Source: Acanthornis magna
Taxonomy: Eukaryota > Chordata > Aves > Passeriformes > Acanthizidae
Assembly: GCA_036785705.1 (NCBI GenBank)
Contig: JAWUZG010000001.1
Location: 7,192,001-7,256,000, forward strand
DNA length: 64,000 bases
Direction: 5' to 3'
Every line of letters begins with the position of its first letter. The stretch's first letter is position 1. Positions 12,701-22,680 of this stretch are shown one piece after another. Both the position numbers and the translations under genes were made by a program. A model generated the notes under the pieces. That model was given only the letters and a program-made list of their open reading frames with translations. It had not been told where the DNA came from and searched no databases.

Positions 12701-15700
12701 TTTGGGCAGATATTGTTTTACCCTTTTATAAGTCAGAGTAGCACAATGTATTCTGATGAATTATTATGGTTTAAAACCAAATTTTTAGAATATTGAATAG
12801 TTATAGTGCATTTCTAAGAGAGTAACAAATATGTGTATAGCCTTAGTGTATATGGTGTATATGTATTTATAGTTCCATGTGTATTTTTAAAATTTTGGAC
12901 TGGCAATGTCTTCAGGGAAATGTTGATGTATAGCAATGAGTACGTGGATTTGATACTTAACCATGAACTTCTGATTTTATAAAAGCATTCATTTCCATTC
13001 AGAAAGCACTGAATAATTTTCATAGCGTGTGATGCTGTAAAATAACCCTATCTAGAGTTATCATAGTAAGGCATGACATGAAGGAGATGACATTTGGATT
13101 TGACACTTTTCTACCTCAAGCATGCAAGGAAATTTGACATGTGATTTATTAATGCAAAAAATTTCTCATATGCTTCTGGTGAAATGAAAGTGGCTATCAA
13201 TAATTCTTTCCAACTTCTTTTACAATTCTCTCTCTCTTCAAAGAGAATTAATATACAGACATAATTTTGAAGGCAACAGAGAGAGGACATCCCCAGCTGA
13301 TTTTTCAGGATTTGTGTGATTAATGTAATGGGCTGGAAAATTTCAGTGAAACTGCTTAAAAATAATTCAGTGTCTAATTGCACTAGCAAAGGTAAAGATA
13401 AGATAAAGAGAAGATAAAATGATGCTATATATCTTTGTTATAAGATACTTTAGAAGAAATCTCAAAAATAACATTAAGATTAAAGAGTTGAGAAGTTTTC
13501 TTAAAGCTCAAGAAGAAGGGAAATGTTTTCAAAAAGGCATTTTGAAAACCATTCAAAACTGACATTTTTCTCAGTTGGTTTTAAATTGGGGATGGAATCT
13601 CACTGATTTCCAGGGGGCAGTTGATTGTTTTGATTCATGTAAATCAGCACATAAACAAACTTTCTCCTCTTTTTTATTTTATATTTTCACATTTCTTATA
13701 GTTTTGACAGCAGTTAAAATACAAAAGAAAATTACAGTGTGAAATTTTGGGGAGAAAAATATTAATTCAGATAGGATTTACTGTACCTTCTTTCCACTAC
13801 TATTTTTGTCTTGGCTTAGGACACAAAAGAATTAACTGATTCCAGAGACAATATTTAGAAATTGTTCTTGGCAGAACTGCTGGTTTACCAGTACAAATTG
13901 CTCTACAAACCTCAGAAATTTAATGTGACTTTGATCAATATGAGGTTAAAATCTCACTAGCCTTGAAATATGTGTATAAACCTTGTATACTTTTGTGTAC
14001 CAGAGTTTAATGCTGTCATTCATAATAAGGCGATGCCTCTCCTGCATGAGGCTTCCAAGATATTCTCGGCTGTTGTGAATTGTGAATCCTTTAAAAACTT
14101 CTCTGTGTAGTTTTAAGGAGAGAAAAAGATGTTAAAATACTTCTTTTCAACCCAATAGGAATATTACATTGTATGGCTGTTGAATGTAAGAGCAGTTGAT
14201 AAATTGTGATGTAGTTTAAAAAAAAATCTCATAGAGCAAATAGAAATGGACAACAGAATGGAGGGTGTTTTCAAGTACATATAGTGGTAGGATTAATTTA
14301 TCAACATAATTTGTAATATTTGATCTAATGCAAGATGATGTAAGCTGAGTACTAAATAATTCTGTATGTGAACCTTGATGTCCATACTGGATACTGTTTT
14401 CACTATAGAGATGTTTTCCCTTCATATTATGCACAATTTTTGTTGAAGACCTTCAGTTTACTTCTTGTACTCTCCAGACATCTCCCGTCTGTTGGAAACT
14501 TTAAATCTCCTGTTTTGTTTTCAACTGTTTCTTCAAAGATGACTCTTCTAAGTAATTTCATTGATAAGAATAATGAATACCAAGAGGTAACACTGAGTGC
14601 TGTTCATTGAATTCATGTTGAGAAGAAACCTTTACTGATAATTCTGTTTTTAATGGTAGTCACTTTTAGGAGAAGCAACGGGGTTATTTTTAGGTGCTTT
14701 GAATAGAAATAAAGCTGCATGACAAGACACAGTGCAGATGCAAATAGTGAGAGAGCCAAACTAAATAAACCAGAAAGTTCAGTGCATCTTGAAATCTTAG
14801 CATCCTACTCCAAATCTGGTGCAACAGAGTTCACTTAGGACTTCTTTGTTGACCAGAAACCTTAGGAATTTTGAACTTGTAGAGTGCAATCAACAAAAAA
14901 AACACCCACACAAAAAAACCCACAAAAACCCCAAATAAAACAAAAAGCCTAAGCTGAACCTATACAACTAAAGTATAAAGCTAACACATTACAGAAACAT
15001 GTCTGGAAAAGGCTACTGTTAATAAAGAATGGCAGCCAACGTGAGGCATTTGCTTTTGGACAACATGATTTTTTGTTTCTTTCTAAGGAAATGAATGCTG
15101 TTTTGGTTTTTTTGGGTTTGGGCTTGTTTTGGTTTTTTTACATCCAAGTTTCTAAAGGACACTCTTGGTGAATGTTATATTTCCTGGTAATGTACTGAGT
15201 CTACTTTGTCTGCCTTATCTGATTTTCCATATTTTTTCCAAACTGCTTTGGAAACCTACCAGCTTTAAAGAACGCATTGTGTGTGGAAGGAATGCCATTA
15301 AAATTTTAACCCATTAAAGCTGATACAAAGAACTCACTGAAGTCCTTTGCTATGCCCTGTAATTCCCAAAATCTGTCTTTACACCTCTTTTATGAAGCAG
15401 CTGCCCTAACATTGTATATGGCTTTGTGTTTTTGACTCAGTCAAAAATTTCTATTATCATTTTCAGTATGTTATTCAGAGAGGTCATAAAAAACTCCTTA
15501 TCAGCCCCCTTTATTTCCTGTTTATATCTGACCTGCCATTTTTATGTACTTTCTTGTTCTTGCCCATTTGAGTAAACTTGATTTCTGAAATACTAACCTT
15601 TTCTCTATGACAGTAGAACACTTAAGTTCCTTACTGATCCATGCAGGAATGTTTCTTTTGGGTTTTGGGTTTTCTTATGGGTTGTGTGTGTTTTTGGTGG

Positions 15701-18128
15701 AGGATGGTGGTGTGTTTTCATTTTTTGGGGGGGAGTTTTGGGTGTGTGTGGTTAATGGTTGATTTTTCTAATTTGATCTAATGCAGTATTCCTAAATATT
15801 TTTTGAATACTTTTGAAGAACTTGCTTTTTGACATACTACTTTTGGGGGAAAGGGGGTTCTGTTTTCTGGTTTTCATTTGTTTTTTAAGGGGTTTTCCTT
15901 TTTTCTTCATTTTGAGGTTGGTTGAGGGGGGTTTAACTGGTTTTTGTTAATTTTCCATTAGTTACCTTTCTTTTAATTTAAGCCTTTTGGTTTGAATTTG
16001 TTTGGACCAATCTCTCACACAATAAAGCTAAATCCAGTTTCATGGTGGTCTACCAAGCTCCTACAGAGCAACTCTAACTAATAATTTTGAACGAGCCCTG
16101 TGCATCACTAAAAGTCAGATATTGATTGTCCCAAAAGTCATTTACCATATCCAAAATGTGCTTTCTACCTCTCTCTTTGATAAGGCTTTGATCCAGCCTT
16201 TATGTGGCTTCTCTAATCTCACAAGACATTGTTATTATCCCTTTGATCAGGCAGTCAGCAGTGCAATCCTAGTACTACATTTTTTACTAGGAGACTGAAA
16301 TTTCTAACCCACAGAGATTCCCTCACACTTCCCTTTTCCTGTAATACTTCTATGCTGTTTCATTTTGTATCATCCCTTGCATAGTACCCTTCTGCTGTAC
16401 GTCCTGCACTGCCATTCTTACAAAGCTATAAGACAAATGCCCTGTTCTACTGGATTAAGGAATGCCCTGTCCTAAGGATTATTCTCCTTCCACCAGGTTT
16501 CTGATATGAGCATTATTTTGGGATTTTTCATTGATGACTGGTCTTCATTCCTCTGTCTTGATTTTGTGTTCCTAGCATTGGTGTGGAAGCACAGGGAAGT
16601 TTTGCTTAAGGAAGTACTAATAAATTAAAGGTTGTTTAATGACTCTTTCTTATTTATCCTTTTACTTTTTATACACACATAGACACACACACCCCCCAGC
16701 CTTTTCTGAGGCATATTATTAACTGCATGTGCCTCAGTGGTGCGTAATTCTGAACCAAGAGTTTTCCCTGCCTATTGGCTTTCCTCTGCTTTCTCTTCTA
16801 AAATCTTTCTGATTTTTCTGCCAGCAGTCAGTCTCTGTCACTGTTCAGATTCAGTCTTCTGTCCTTCCCTGTGCATATTGCTCCTGTTCAAGAAGTTTCC
16901 CCAGTTGCCAGTATACCTAAATTTCTTTCCACATACAGTGTTTTCTTGCTCTTGGTGGCTTGGGATCTCTTGAATAATGAAAAGTGTCTTTTTATACTGT
17001 CGGTATAGAACACAGTGAAAACAAGAGAAAAACCAAATATTTTCAGCCTTCAGAGCTCCCCATGAATCTCAGACTCGTCAGACAAAGCAGTGAGGGGATA
17101 GCTGAAAAAGTTTCCTGGTGTTTTAGGTACTAATCAGAGTTTGTATCAGTCCTGAGAAACAAGGTCTAAGATGTTACTGGCTCCAGAACAGGTATCAAAT
17201 GTATTTCAGCCAGACTAATGAATAAGTCCATCAGGTGAAAGGTATTAAGCATTACAGGCAAAGTAGGACCAAAGAACAGCAGTTAATGGTAGAAAGGAAT
17301 GAGGAAAAGTGGTGTAATTGCTGTGTGGAATAAGGAATAGTTACTGATGCATGACAGAGTGGTGCAGCTCTGTCATGCTCAGACAGCTCTCTCTCAGAGA
17401 GAGCCATCAAACTGCACCAAGTATGTACAAATAGTGCAATAGAAAATTTCCTTCTCATACTTGAATAGAGCATCAGAGGCAGAGAAAGGGTTTTCATTCT
17501 CTTTGATCATATCTTCACCTGCAGACCATATTCATTTTGATGTGCAATCATTTGATGAAATGGATATAAACATATTTTGATATTTGTTTTCTAATCTTGA
17601 AAAGTTATCTGTTCTTCTGTCTTTTCTCACAATAAAGTTATACTCAGAATCTTAAAACTGATGTAATTTTAAGGAATACAGATGGTGTTTACTGGGGCCC
17701 CCAGTTATATCCCATAGCATTTCTTGATTTATGGTGTAAGTATCCCATCTAGTTCATAAGTGTCTGCAGTAAACATTGAAAGAATCTAATCCTCCCATGT
17801 TTATAGTTAAAGTAATAATGCCACTCTTTGTATCAAAACTCAGAGGAACCTCCAGGAATTATTTTACTGTTCTTTGAGTAAAATAGCATATGTAAGAACA
17901 GAAAGGATGCCTCAAGGATAGTTCAAAATGTTGAAAACTAAACTGTAGATTACTTCTCAAGCGATGTCACTGTAATTAATGCTAAATGATTTCTTTTTTT
18001 CTTGTCGACAGGAAGATTCGGCTGACTGTGGTGGGGCCTCTGGTCTGAGTCCATCACTGTGGTCTATGGTAGCAATTCAGTTGGTCCTGCTTTGGCTGTT
18101 ATCTGGCAGCAGATGCTGCCAGTTATGA
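674..18128 (+). CDS. CACNA2D1: Voltage-gated calcium channel subunit alpha2/delta-1, C-terminal part (8 exons, 5' part outside window)
   Basis: CACNA2D1 encodes the extracellular, membrane-anchored auxiliary subunit that promotes trafficking and current of CaV1/CaV2 channels and binds gabapentinoids and thrombospondin. Eight exons flanked by AG/GT join in frame: 674-745, 1196-1348, 1440-1492, 4412-4467, 4618-4747, 6072-6184, 9163-9245 and 18012-18128 (777 nt, 258 residues plus TGA). Seen in order: [43 protein letters not shown], the ADMEDDDF start of delta, [38 protein letters not shown] and a hydrophobic tail. These match alpha2/delta-1 residue for residue over long runs. Alpha2/delta-2 differs clearly, for example in its PRYRRGP stretch and C terminus. 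Von Willebrand and Cache regions would lie upstream, outside the window. Identity is near certain. The exact acceptor of the seventh exon is the one uncertain boundary. Confidence 0.96.
746..1195 (+). other. CACNA2D1: CACNA2D1 intron between exons A and B
   Basis: A 450-nt intron with donor GTATGT and acceptor CAG after a pyrimidine-rich tract (TCTCTCTG...CCCCCATCAG). Part of it is an open frame continuing from exon A, but nothing in that translation is recognisable. Confidence 0.85.
1196..1348 (+). CDS. CACNA2D1: CACNA2D1 exon B ([10 protein letters not shown]...[12 protein letters not shown])
   Basis: A 153-nt exon (51 codons, phase 0 to 0) between CAG and GTCAGT. It encodes [20 protein letters not shown], then [14 protein letters not shown] and [12 protein letters not shown]. 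Two N-glycosylation sequons are visible (NMS and NKS), both at positions where mammalian alpha2/delta-1 also has sequons. The acidic stretch DPEEEP replaces the mammalian EPGAAP, a normal type of lineage divergence. Confidence 0.95.
1440..1492 (+). CDS. CACNA2D1: CACNA2D1 exon C ([18 protein letters not shown])
   Basis: A 53-nt exon separated from exon B by an intron of only 91 nt. The acceptor follows a strong pyrimidine run ending in CCCAG and the donor is GTAAGT. It reads [18 protein letters not shown], where the final Trp codon is split TG|G across the next intron. The GWWA(S/T)AAAW motif is diagnostic of alpha2/delta-1 and alpha2/delta-2. Confidence 0.95.
1493..4411 (+). other. CACNA2D1: CACNA2D1 intron between exons C and D
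   Basis: A 2.9-kb intron, donor GTAAGT, acceptor TTCAG. It carries a CR1 LINE fragment in antisense orientation (about 1913-2470). The rest is AT-rich sequence in which I see nothing identifiable. Confidence 0.85.
1913..2470 (-). mobile_element. CR1 LINE fragment, antisense, with 3' end
   Basis: The minus strand reads as the 3' part of a CR1 non-LTR retrotransposon. It contains the end of ORF2 (translation between about 2331 and 2014 includes [33 protein letters not shown] and HWHRLPREV), followed by the short 3' UTR ending in TTGGACTGGATGACC...TTCC and the terminal repeat ATGATTCTATGATTC at about 1913-1930. It is 5'-truncated, as is usual for CR1, and carries substitutions. The end near 2470 is approximate because similarity fades there. 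Confidence 0.9.
4412..4467 (+). CDS. CACNA2D1: CACNA2D1 exon D ([18 protein letters not shown]), end of alpha2
   Basis: A 56-nt exon between TTCAG and GTAAGT. It supplies the last base of the split Trp codon, then [18 protein letters not shown] and the first base of an Ala codon. This is the C-terminal end of the alpha2 polypeptide just before proteolytic release of delta. The 2.9-kb intron before it carries a CR1 fragment. Confidence 0.95.
4618..4747 (+). CDS. CACNA2D1: CACNA2D1 exon E, N-terminal delta peptide (ADMEDDDF...CINCS)
   Basis: A 130-nt exon after ATATCAG, ending AG|GTAAAA. It completes Ala and continues [38 protein letters not shown] and INCSR. Purified mammalian delta begins at ADMEDDDF, so the alpha2/delta cleavage site sits at the start of this exon. 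Three Cys residues and one sequon (NCS) are present. The disulfide that holds alpha2 to delta uses a delta cysteine, but I cannot say which from sequence alone. Confidence 0.95.
4748..6071 (+). other. CACNA2D1: CACNA2D1 intron between exons E and F
   Basis: A 1.3-kb AT-rich intron, donor GTAAAA, acceptor TTTTTTCCCAG. It has a G/T-rich stretch at 5697-5740 (GTTTGTTTGTTT type) and no recognised element. Confidence 0.8.
6072..6184 (+). CDS. CACNA2D1: CACNA2D1 exon F ([15 protein letters not shown]...MQAEKP)
   Basis: A 113-nt exon after TTTTTTCCCAG, ending at the weak donor G|GTATCC. It encodes [20 protein letters not shown], then [17 protein letters not shown]. The mammalian TCPCDTRLL region is replaced by [10 protein letters not shown], one residue longer between the paired Cys residues. 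The only GT that ends this exon plausibly is at 6185, which leaves one base for the next codon. Confidence 0.92.
6185..9162 (+). other. CACNA2D1: CACNA2D1 intron between exons F and G
   Basis: A 3-kb intron with a weak donor (GTATCC) and an ambiguous acceptor region (see exon G). It contains an old CR1 fragment at about 6450-6825. Nothing else is identifiable. Confidence 0.8.
6450..6825 (+). mobile_element. Degraded CR1 LINE fragment, internal ORF2 part
   Basis: Nucleotide order matches CR1 ORF2 in + orientation: a GGACAGGCTGG...CAGAAAAGAGCTGG block, TGGTGGACAAGAAGTTAACC ATGAGC, ATCCTGGGCTG, then CTGCTGAGACCACATCTGGA and, near 6810, GTCCAGCCTTTAGAAAAGAG. It lacks both the 5' part and the 3' end repeats, and is much more decayed than the copy at 1913-2470. 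Edges are estimates. Confidence 0.72.
9163..9245 (+). CDS. CACNA2D1: CACNA2D1 exon G ([23 protein letters not shown])
   Basis: An exon ending CAG|GTAAAA at 9245 that encodes [19 protein letters not shown] followed by LCFDEAKQ. The 3' end is firm. The start is ambiguous: AG dinucleotides at 9153-9154, 9155-9156 and 9161-9162 are all close. Starting at 9163 (83 nt) keeps frame and gives EKPDEG, the same length as mammalian EQTSDG. Starting at 9157 (89 nt) is also in frame and adds two residues. Starting at 9155 would break the frame. I chose 9163 on length conservation. Confidence 0.88.
15655..15762 (+). repeat. G/T-rich low-complexity tract with G runs
   Basis: About 108 bp made almost only of G and T on the + strand: GGGTTTTGGGTTTT, several GTGTGTG runs, GGTGGAGGATGGTGG and a run of seven or more G. 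A further G/T-rich stretch continues at about 15842-15935. The four or more G runs could form a G-quadruplex in the DNA or in the CACNA2D1 pre-mRNA. Confidence 0.8.
17349..17404. repeat. Two adjacent perfect inverted repeats (hairpins)
   Basis: Arms GCATGACAGAG (17349-17359) and CTCTGTCATGC (17368-17378) are perfect 11-bp reverse complements around an 8-nt loop. Seven bases later GCTCTCTCT (17386-17394) and AGAGAGAGC (17396-17404) form a second perfect 9-bp arm pair with one central base. Function unknown. The element sits 0.6 kb before the last exon of CACNA2D1. Confidence 0.85.
18012..18128 (+). CDS. CACNA2D1: CACNA2D1 last exon coding part, C-terminal anchor
   Basis: Acceptor TCGACAG at 18011, then 38 codons and [18 protein letters not shown], then the hydrophobic [15 protein letters not shown] and the short tail SGSRCCQL. 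Small residues (CGG, ASG) followed by a spacer and a hydrophobic C terminus fit a GPI-attachment signal, which has been proposed and tested for mammalian alpha2/delta proteins. The older model is a single transmembrane helix with a short cytosolic tail. The tail CCQL differs from the mammalian end. Confidence 0.95.
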   Translation, partial: EDSADCGGASGLSPSLWSMVAIQLVLLWLLSGSRCCQL

Positions 18129-18387
18129 CCTTGCTAAACCAAAACCTGCATAACTTAATCAAGACCTGGCCAAAACGATAGCCTCAGTTTCATTTTCGAG
18201 AGGGTCAGCTACAGAGACAGCAGCAGAAGAGCAGTGCTCGTGTCTGGTTATCACTCGTTGTGAGACTCATCAAGGCACCACGATGCCTGCATGTTGGAGT
18301 GTCGGATCCTTAAACGTGTGTGAATGCTGCATCATCTATGCCATCCAAACAGAATTCTATACGTGCTCCATTGGGGAAATCTAAAAC

Positions 18388-18420
18388 CTTTTGTTTGTTT
18401 GTTTGTTTGTTTGTTGTTGT
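18388..18420 (+). repeat. (TTTG)n microsatellite in the 3' UTR
   Basis: About six TTTG units followed by TTGTTG. It is a simple repeat in the transcribed strand and a likely length polymorphism. Confidence 0.95.
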
Positions 18421-19805
18421 AATCTTGATGACTTCATGTAAAAGGGCTCCCCTAACAATAGCTTATGTATATGATTTTCATTTCTTTTAAGCTTTGGATA
18501 TCTTGAAGATTTCTATTCTTTTACATGAACAGTTATTTAAAAACCAAAAAAAAAAAAAAGAGAAAACGTTCTCCCCAATATACATTACTAGCACCACGAT
18601 GGCTGCTTTTAATATCAGTTTTGTCCAAACTAGTTGAGTAAAATGAAAATATTGGCCAGTCTTCACCAGAAGTTCAGCATGATCGGAATGCTTTATAATG
18701 AGTGGTTAATTCTTCCAAAATGAATCATGCAGCCAGCTAAGTTTTGGTAGGTTGATATTGTATGTAGAAAGGAGGGAAGGGAGAAAACTACTGCGTTTCA
18801 AAATACAAAGGTACTGGAGAGTGTAACTACAAAGGGATTTTCATCTTAAACTTGGTGTCATCTTCTGTCAGAAAAAAATGTTAATTTCAATGTAATATTC
18901 ACCTCCTTTTCACAATGCAGTTACGTATAAAGCTAGTCGAAATCCTTCAAAGGCTGAAACAAAAATGCTTGTGAATAAAATATGTCTTTGTGATATTTGA
19001 ACGTTGGTTTCCAGGGGTATTTTGCATGATGATGATGCTATGTTATTGTTTTTCAGTTTGTTTTCTTTGATGGTAGAGTATAGTTCATTGAAAAGATAAC
19101 CGAGTGATTCTTGTATTGTGTGAGAAATTGAACATTGCAATGTGATGCAATCAAATCATATTAAATTATATTATGAAACAGAGCTCTGAATATACTGTGC
19201 AATGAAAAAGCTGAGAAAATAGGGTAAATATAGCTATTGTAACAAAAGGGTTGAGGTGGATTTTTTATGGAATAGCAATCTCACATGAAAATCTGTGTAC
19301 AGATATTTTAAAAATATAAAAATCAGATTTAACACATTTATTTTTGGAAGTATATGTTCTCTAAGGTTCATATCAGGTTCCCCCTTTGTTTCCTTCATAT
19401 AAACCCATCCATAATATTAAAACTTATGCTGTTGCTATTTATTATTGCAAATAGCATATTTAATAGCAAAATGACCTGGTTGCTGCGATTAGAAAAAATA
19501 TAAACAAATGGGGAGCCTTGATCTGTATGTATGCACATTGATACTTGATTGTGAATAATAACTCTAGAAGTTGTTTTTATACAACCTCATTGGTGATACA
19601 GGTTGGTGCAGTAAATTACAATATTACAGTGTAGCATAGTGTTGATGCAAAATATGATTCGCGCTTTTTTTTCTAGTTTTAAGAACTAAACAGTATTGCA
19701 AGACAGCTAAACCAATGAATGTGCAACTCTGCTGGTATTGTACAGTTCTGCTAACAACTGCAATATGCAAATATTAATATGGCACAATACACTCGCTCTT
19801 TAAAA

Positions 19806-19811
19806 AATAAA
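19806..19811 (+). promoter_or_regulatory. Candidate proximal poly(A) signal
   Basis: AATAAA within an A-rich run (TTTAAAAAATAAAAAAAAGC). The A-rich context could mimic a signal or cause internal oligo-dT priming, so confidence is low. Confidence 0.3.
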
Positions 19812-20060
19812 AAAAAGCAAATCATTGGTATGTATATGCTGGCAATTGATTGATATAATTTTGATCATGCCAAAAGCTTAAAAAAATGATTGGGCATGCA
19901 TTAATATCCTATGAAAAGTGAAGAAGCTACTCAAAGCCATGGCATGGCTTGAACGATCAGATATCTACTGTAGTTGTACTCATGGCTGGTTCATTGTTTC
20001 TCATGTACCTTGGCTCCAGCTATGTATTTTCTCATGTTTGGGAATACAGTGAGTGAAAGA

Positions 20061-20066
20061 AATAAA
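20061..20066 (+). promoter_or_regulatory. Candidate proximal poly(A) signal
   Basis: AATAAA followed within about 20 nt by a T/G-rich stretch (CTTTTGTTCAGTG), the usual arrangement of a cleavage site. Use would give a 3' UTR of about 1.95 kb. Confidence 0.45.
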
Positions 20067-20634
20067 TCCTGAACTTTTGTTCAGTGACGAAATTTAGCTT
20101 TTAAAAAATATATCCAGCGATGTCATAGAGTTAAAAGTACAATTAACTGTGTTGGATGACTTCAGGTCCTCCTCAGGGAAGGTGAGCTAATGTTGATAAT
20201 ATGGGTGAAGATAAACTTGGAGCTCTTCCTTCCAGTCATAGTGCTGCACTTCTGTTCACCCTAGCACCAGTTACCACTTGATACAAAAATTGGTTTGAGT
20301 GTTTCTAATGCTAAGACTGCATCCAGTATTTTTCCTTAAAGTGGTCAATTGACATTTTATGAGAGGAGCAAGTTTTGTAGGATTAGGCCAATATTTACTG
20401 CACTCACGGCTTTTACTCTGAGGTTACTTTAAATACCTATTAGTTTGGGTTTTGCTCTTTTAATTTCTTGCAAGATTGTTAGTATATTAAGTTTTCTGTA
20501 GTTTTCACTTAGCTTCCCGAAAGAAATCCTTAATGAACAAGTTGCACTTTTTAACATTTTAAAACACTTTGCTTATGCTGGTAGGCCATATTTGGAGTTA
20601 CTTAACAAACATTTGATTACAGTTTGTAGGGAGA

Positions 20635-20640
20635 AATAAA
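20635..20640 (+). promoter_or_regulatory. Candidate poly(A) signal
   Basis: AATAAA in GGAGAAATAAAGATGG. Another AATAAA lies at 20823-20828 (CTGAATAAACATG). Both are isolated motifs and may not be used. Confidence 0.3.
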
Positions 20641-22599
20641 GATGGCACAAAGTCATGCTGCCACAGAAAACGTCTGTGGCTTTTGCTCTCATCCCACTTC
20701 CCTAGGAGTGCTCGATTGCAAAAGGAGGAAGAAGCTCATGCCATGCAGACACATAGCCCCCCTGGGTGATCCAAAGAGGAAAATGTACTTTGTTCTTTTC
20801 CTTTGCTCCTCTATATGACCTGAATAAACATGTTTCTATATAAATATTTAGCTTTCCAGCTAACATTATAAGATTCTATATAAACATTTAGCCAACATTT
20901 ACCCATCTGATTAATACTTTAGAAAGTACTGAGTACTTTAAATACTTTGAAATTATATATTAGAATATATCCAAGTGATGGTCAAGACTTTTTTGAAATA
21001 CCCTGATACCTGAAAATTGCAAAACAGAGATCGAAAATACAATATAAACTTTGGCTATTTCAAAATGTGAATACAAGTCTGATAGAAATAACTCACATAA
21101 ATAAATACAAATTCTCACGCAGAAGAGTATCCTTACAGTGCATCATAGTCATCTTCTCTTGTCTTCGAAAGAAGAACCTTGATCCTAAGCTTTAAATTAA
21201 AATATTTTTAAATACAATATATTGTAAAAAGTTATGTTTTTTAAAGTCAGATAAAAGGCTCTGTCGATGGTTGCTCAAATCCTTTAAATAGCACTAAGGG
21301 AACTGTTGGGACTGGTTCAGTTTACACAGAAGTCATGCAGTGTATTGTACATCAAGCAAATAACCACCATTAAAGTTGTTACAGCATGGTACTGTGCAAA
21401 ACATGATTTGAGGACTTAACATGAAAGGTTTTTTTCTGGTTTTTTTTTCATTTAAACAACCAGCATTACTGCCAAAACACTGACCGTGGTCCATATTTGT
21501 AACAGGTTTTTAACATGACATAGCAGGTCTGATTGACAAGATTTTTAGGTCCTGTACCTTTAAGACTTTAGTATGATCTTTTTCATGTTTCTAATGCTTG
21601 AGGCTTTACTGCTTAACTTGACAAAAACAACAGTGTTGCTGCCATTTGTAAGTTTTCCTACAATATTCCTTTTATTAACTTAAAACCTGGCCTTACTGGT
21701 TTCAAATAGGCAGTATCCCTTTTAAGTGACCTTTGCAACCCAAGTGTTACTTGCTGTGGTTGAGAGCTTTTTGGTATCACTGAAGAGACATTAAGACCTT
21801 TTTTTCCCATTAACACATAAGCTCAGAAAACATGCTTAGTATGACTTAATTCCAAAACACAACCTCAGTACCACTGATCTTAAAAATTCAGATGCTAACA
21901 CACTGGTAATTAAAAAATATATTAATGCCTACAAGGCACTGAAGTGCATTCGGGTGTTTTTGGAACGTCATCCTAAGGTGAAATCTTAATAGTTCCTTTC
22001 TTAGGATAAATTCTACCCTAACTTCATCAGACATCTAAGCCTTTAACAAAGGCCAGATTTATTATTATTTTGTTCATACCACAATGTTAATATTGTTAAT
22101 ACGCATTGTACACTATTGTAAAAAGATTAAAACAAAGTGTCTGAAAACAATTCAAGAGTTTTGAAAAGTTAGCCTCACCCTCTTCCCAGCGACTTGCATT
22201 TGTCCTGATTATGGTTTAAAAGAAAAACATCATCTTGAAGAAATATTTCACTGAGGCTAAAGGGATACTGTCTTGTTCAGATGCCATGAAATTGCGATTG
22301 TGATCTGACAAAGCTGTCTTCTCTTCTTGTGTTGTATGGAATGTCTGGATCATGCTTTCTGGGATATTTTTATTGAAATGCTCAGTGTGCGTTTCTGATA
22401 AAAAAAAAAAAAGGACTTGGTTGCTTTTACAAGGCAAGCAGGTCTTTCTCCCTTTTCTTGTGTTCTCTTGACACTTTTGTGGAACTTGACAAGCCTGGAA
22501 AAAAATAATTTTTTTGTAAAAATTTGTACAATAATGTTATAAAAAGTTTATAATCCTAGAACTGTTGTGTTAATTATTGTGCAAAAACAGTATATTCAG

Positions 22600-22657
22600 A
22601 ATAAAAGTTTATCATTTAAAATCAACAACTATTTTATTGTTCACTCTGTATAATAAA
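22600..22657 (+). promoter_or_regulatory. CACNA2D1: Distal poly(A) signals, probable end of CACNA2D1
   Basis: Two AATAAA hexamers (22600-22605 and 22652-22657). Upstream are TGTA motifs (about 22515 and 22525) of the type bound by cleavage factor I. Between the hexamers lies a T-rich stretch (ATTTTATTGTTCACTCTGT) suited to be the downstream element of the first one. Confidence 0.65.
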
Positions 22658-22680
22658 AACATGTAAATAAGAGCCTACAT

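Larger units (their letters stand above)
9246..18011 (+). other. CACNA2D1: CACNA2D1 last intron (8.8 kb)
   Basis: Donor GTAAAA, acceptor TCGACAG. Mostly AT-rich unique sequence without recognised transposons. Notable inside it: an exon-like CpG-dense block (10542-10630), an A/C-rich stretch (14895-14950), G/T-rich tracts (15091-15140 and 15655-15762), and two adjacent hairpins (17349-17404). See the findings. Confidence 0.85.
18129..22680 (+). other. CACNA2D1: CACNA2D1 3' UTR
   Basis: AT-rich sequence without a significant open frame follows the TGA. I extend the UTR to the pair of AATAAA signals at 22600 and 22652 because they have upstream TGTA elements (about 22515 and 22525) and a T-rich downstream stretch. 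The resulting length of about 4.5 kb is plausible for this gene. The part just after the stop is CpG-containing and less AT-rich than the rest. No transposon was recognised inside. The exact cleavage site is inferred. Confidence 0.75.

Noticed and set aside
15655..15762. Interstitial telomere-like repeat (TTTTGGG units)
   Set aside because: The vertebrate telomere unit TTAGGG is not repeated here. The tract is irregular G/T low complexity.
674..18128. Assignment to CACNA2D2 instead of CACNA2D1
   Set aside because: Segments [23 protein letters not shown] and the C-terminal [12 protein letters not shown] agree with alpha2/delta-1. Alpha2/delta-2 has different residues in these places, including PRYRRGP.
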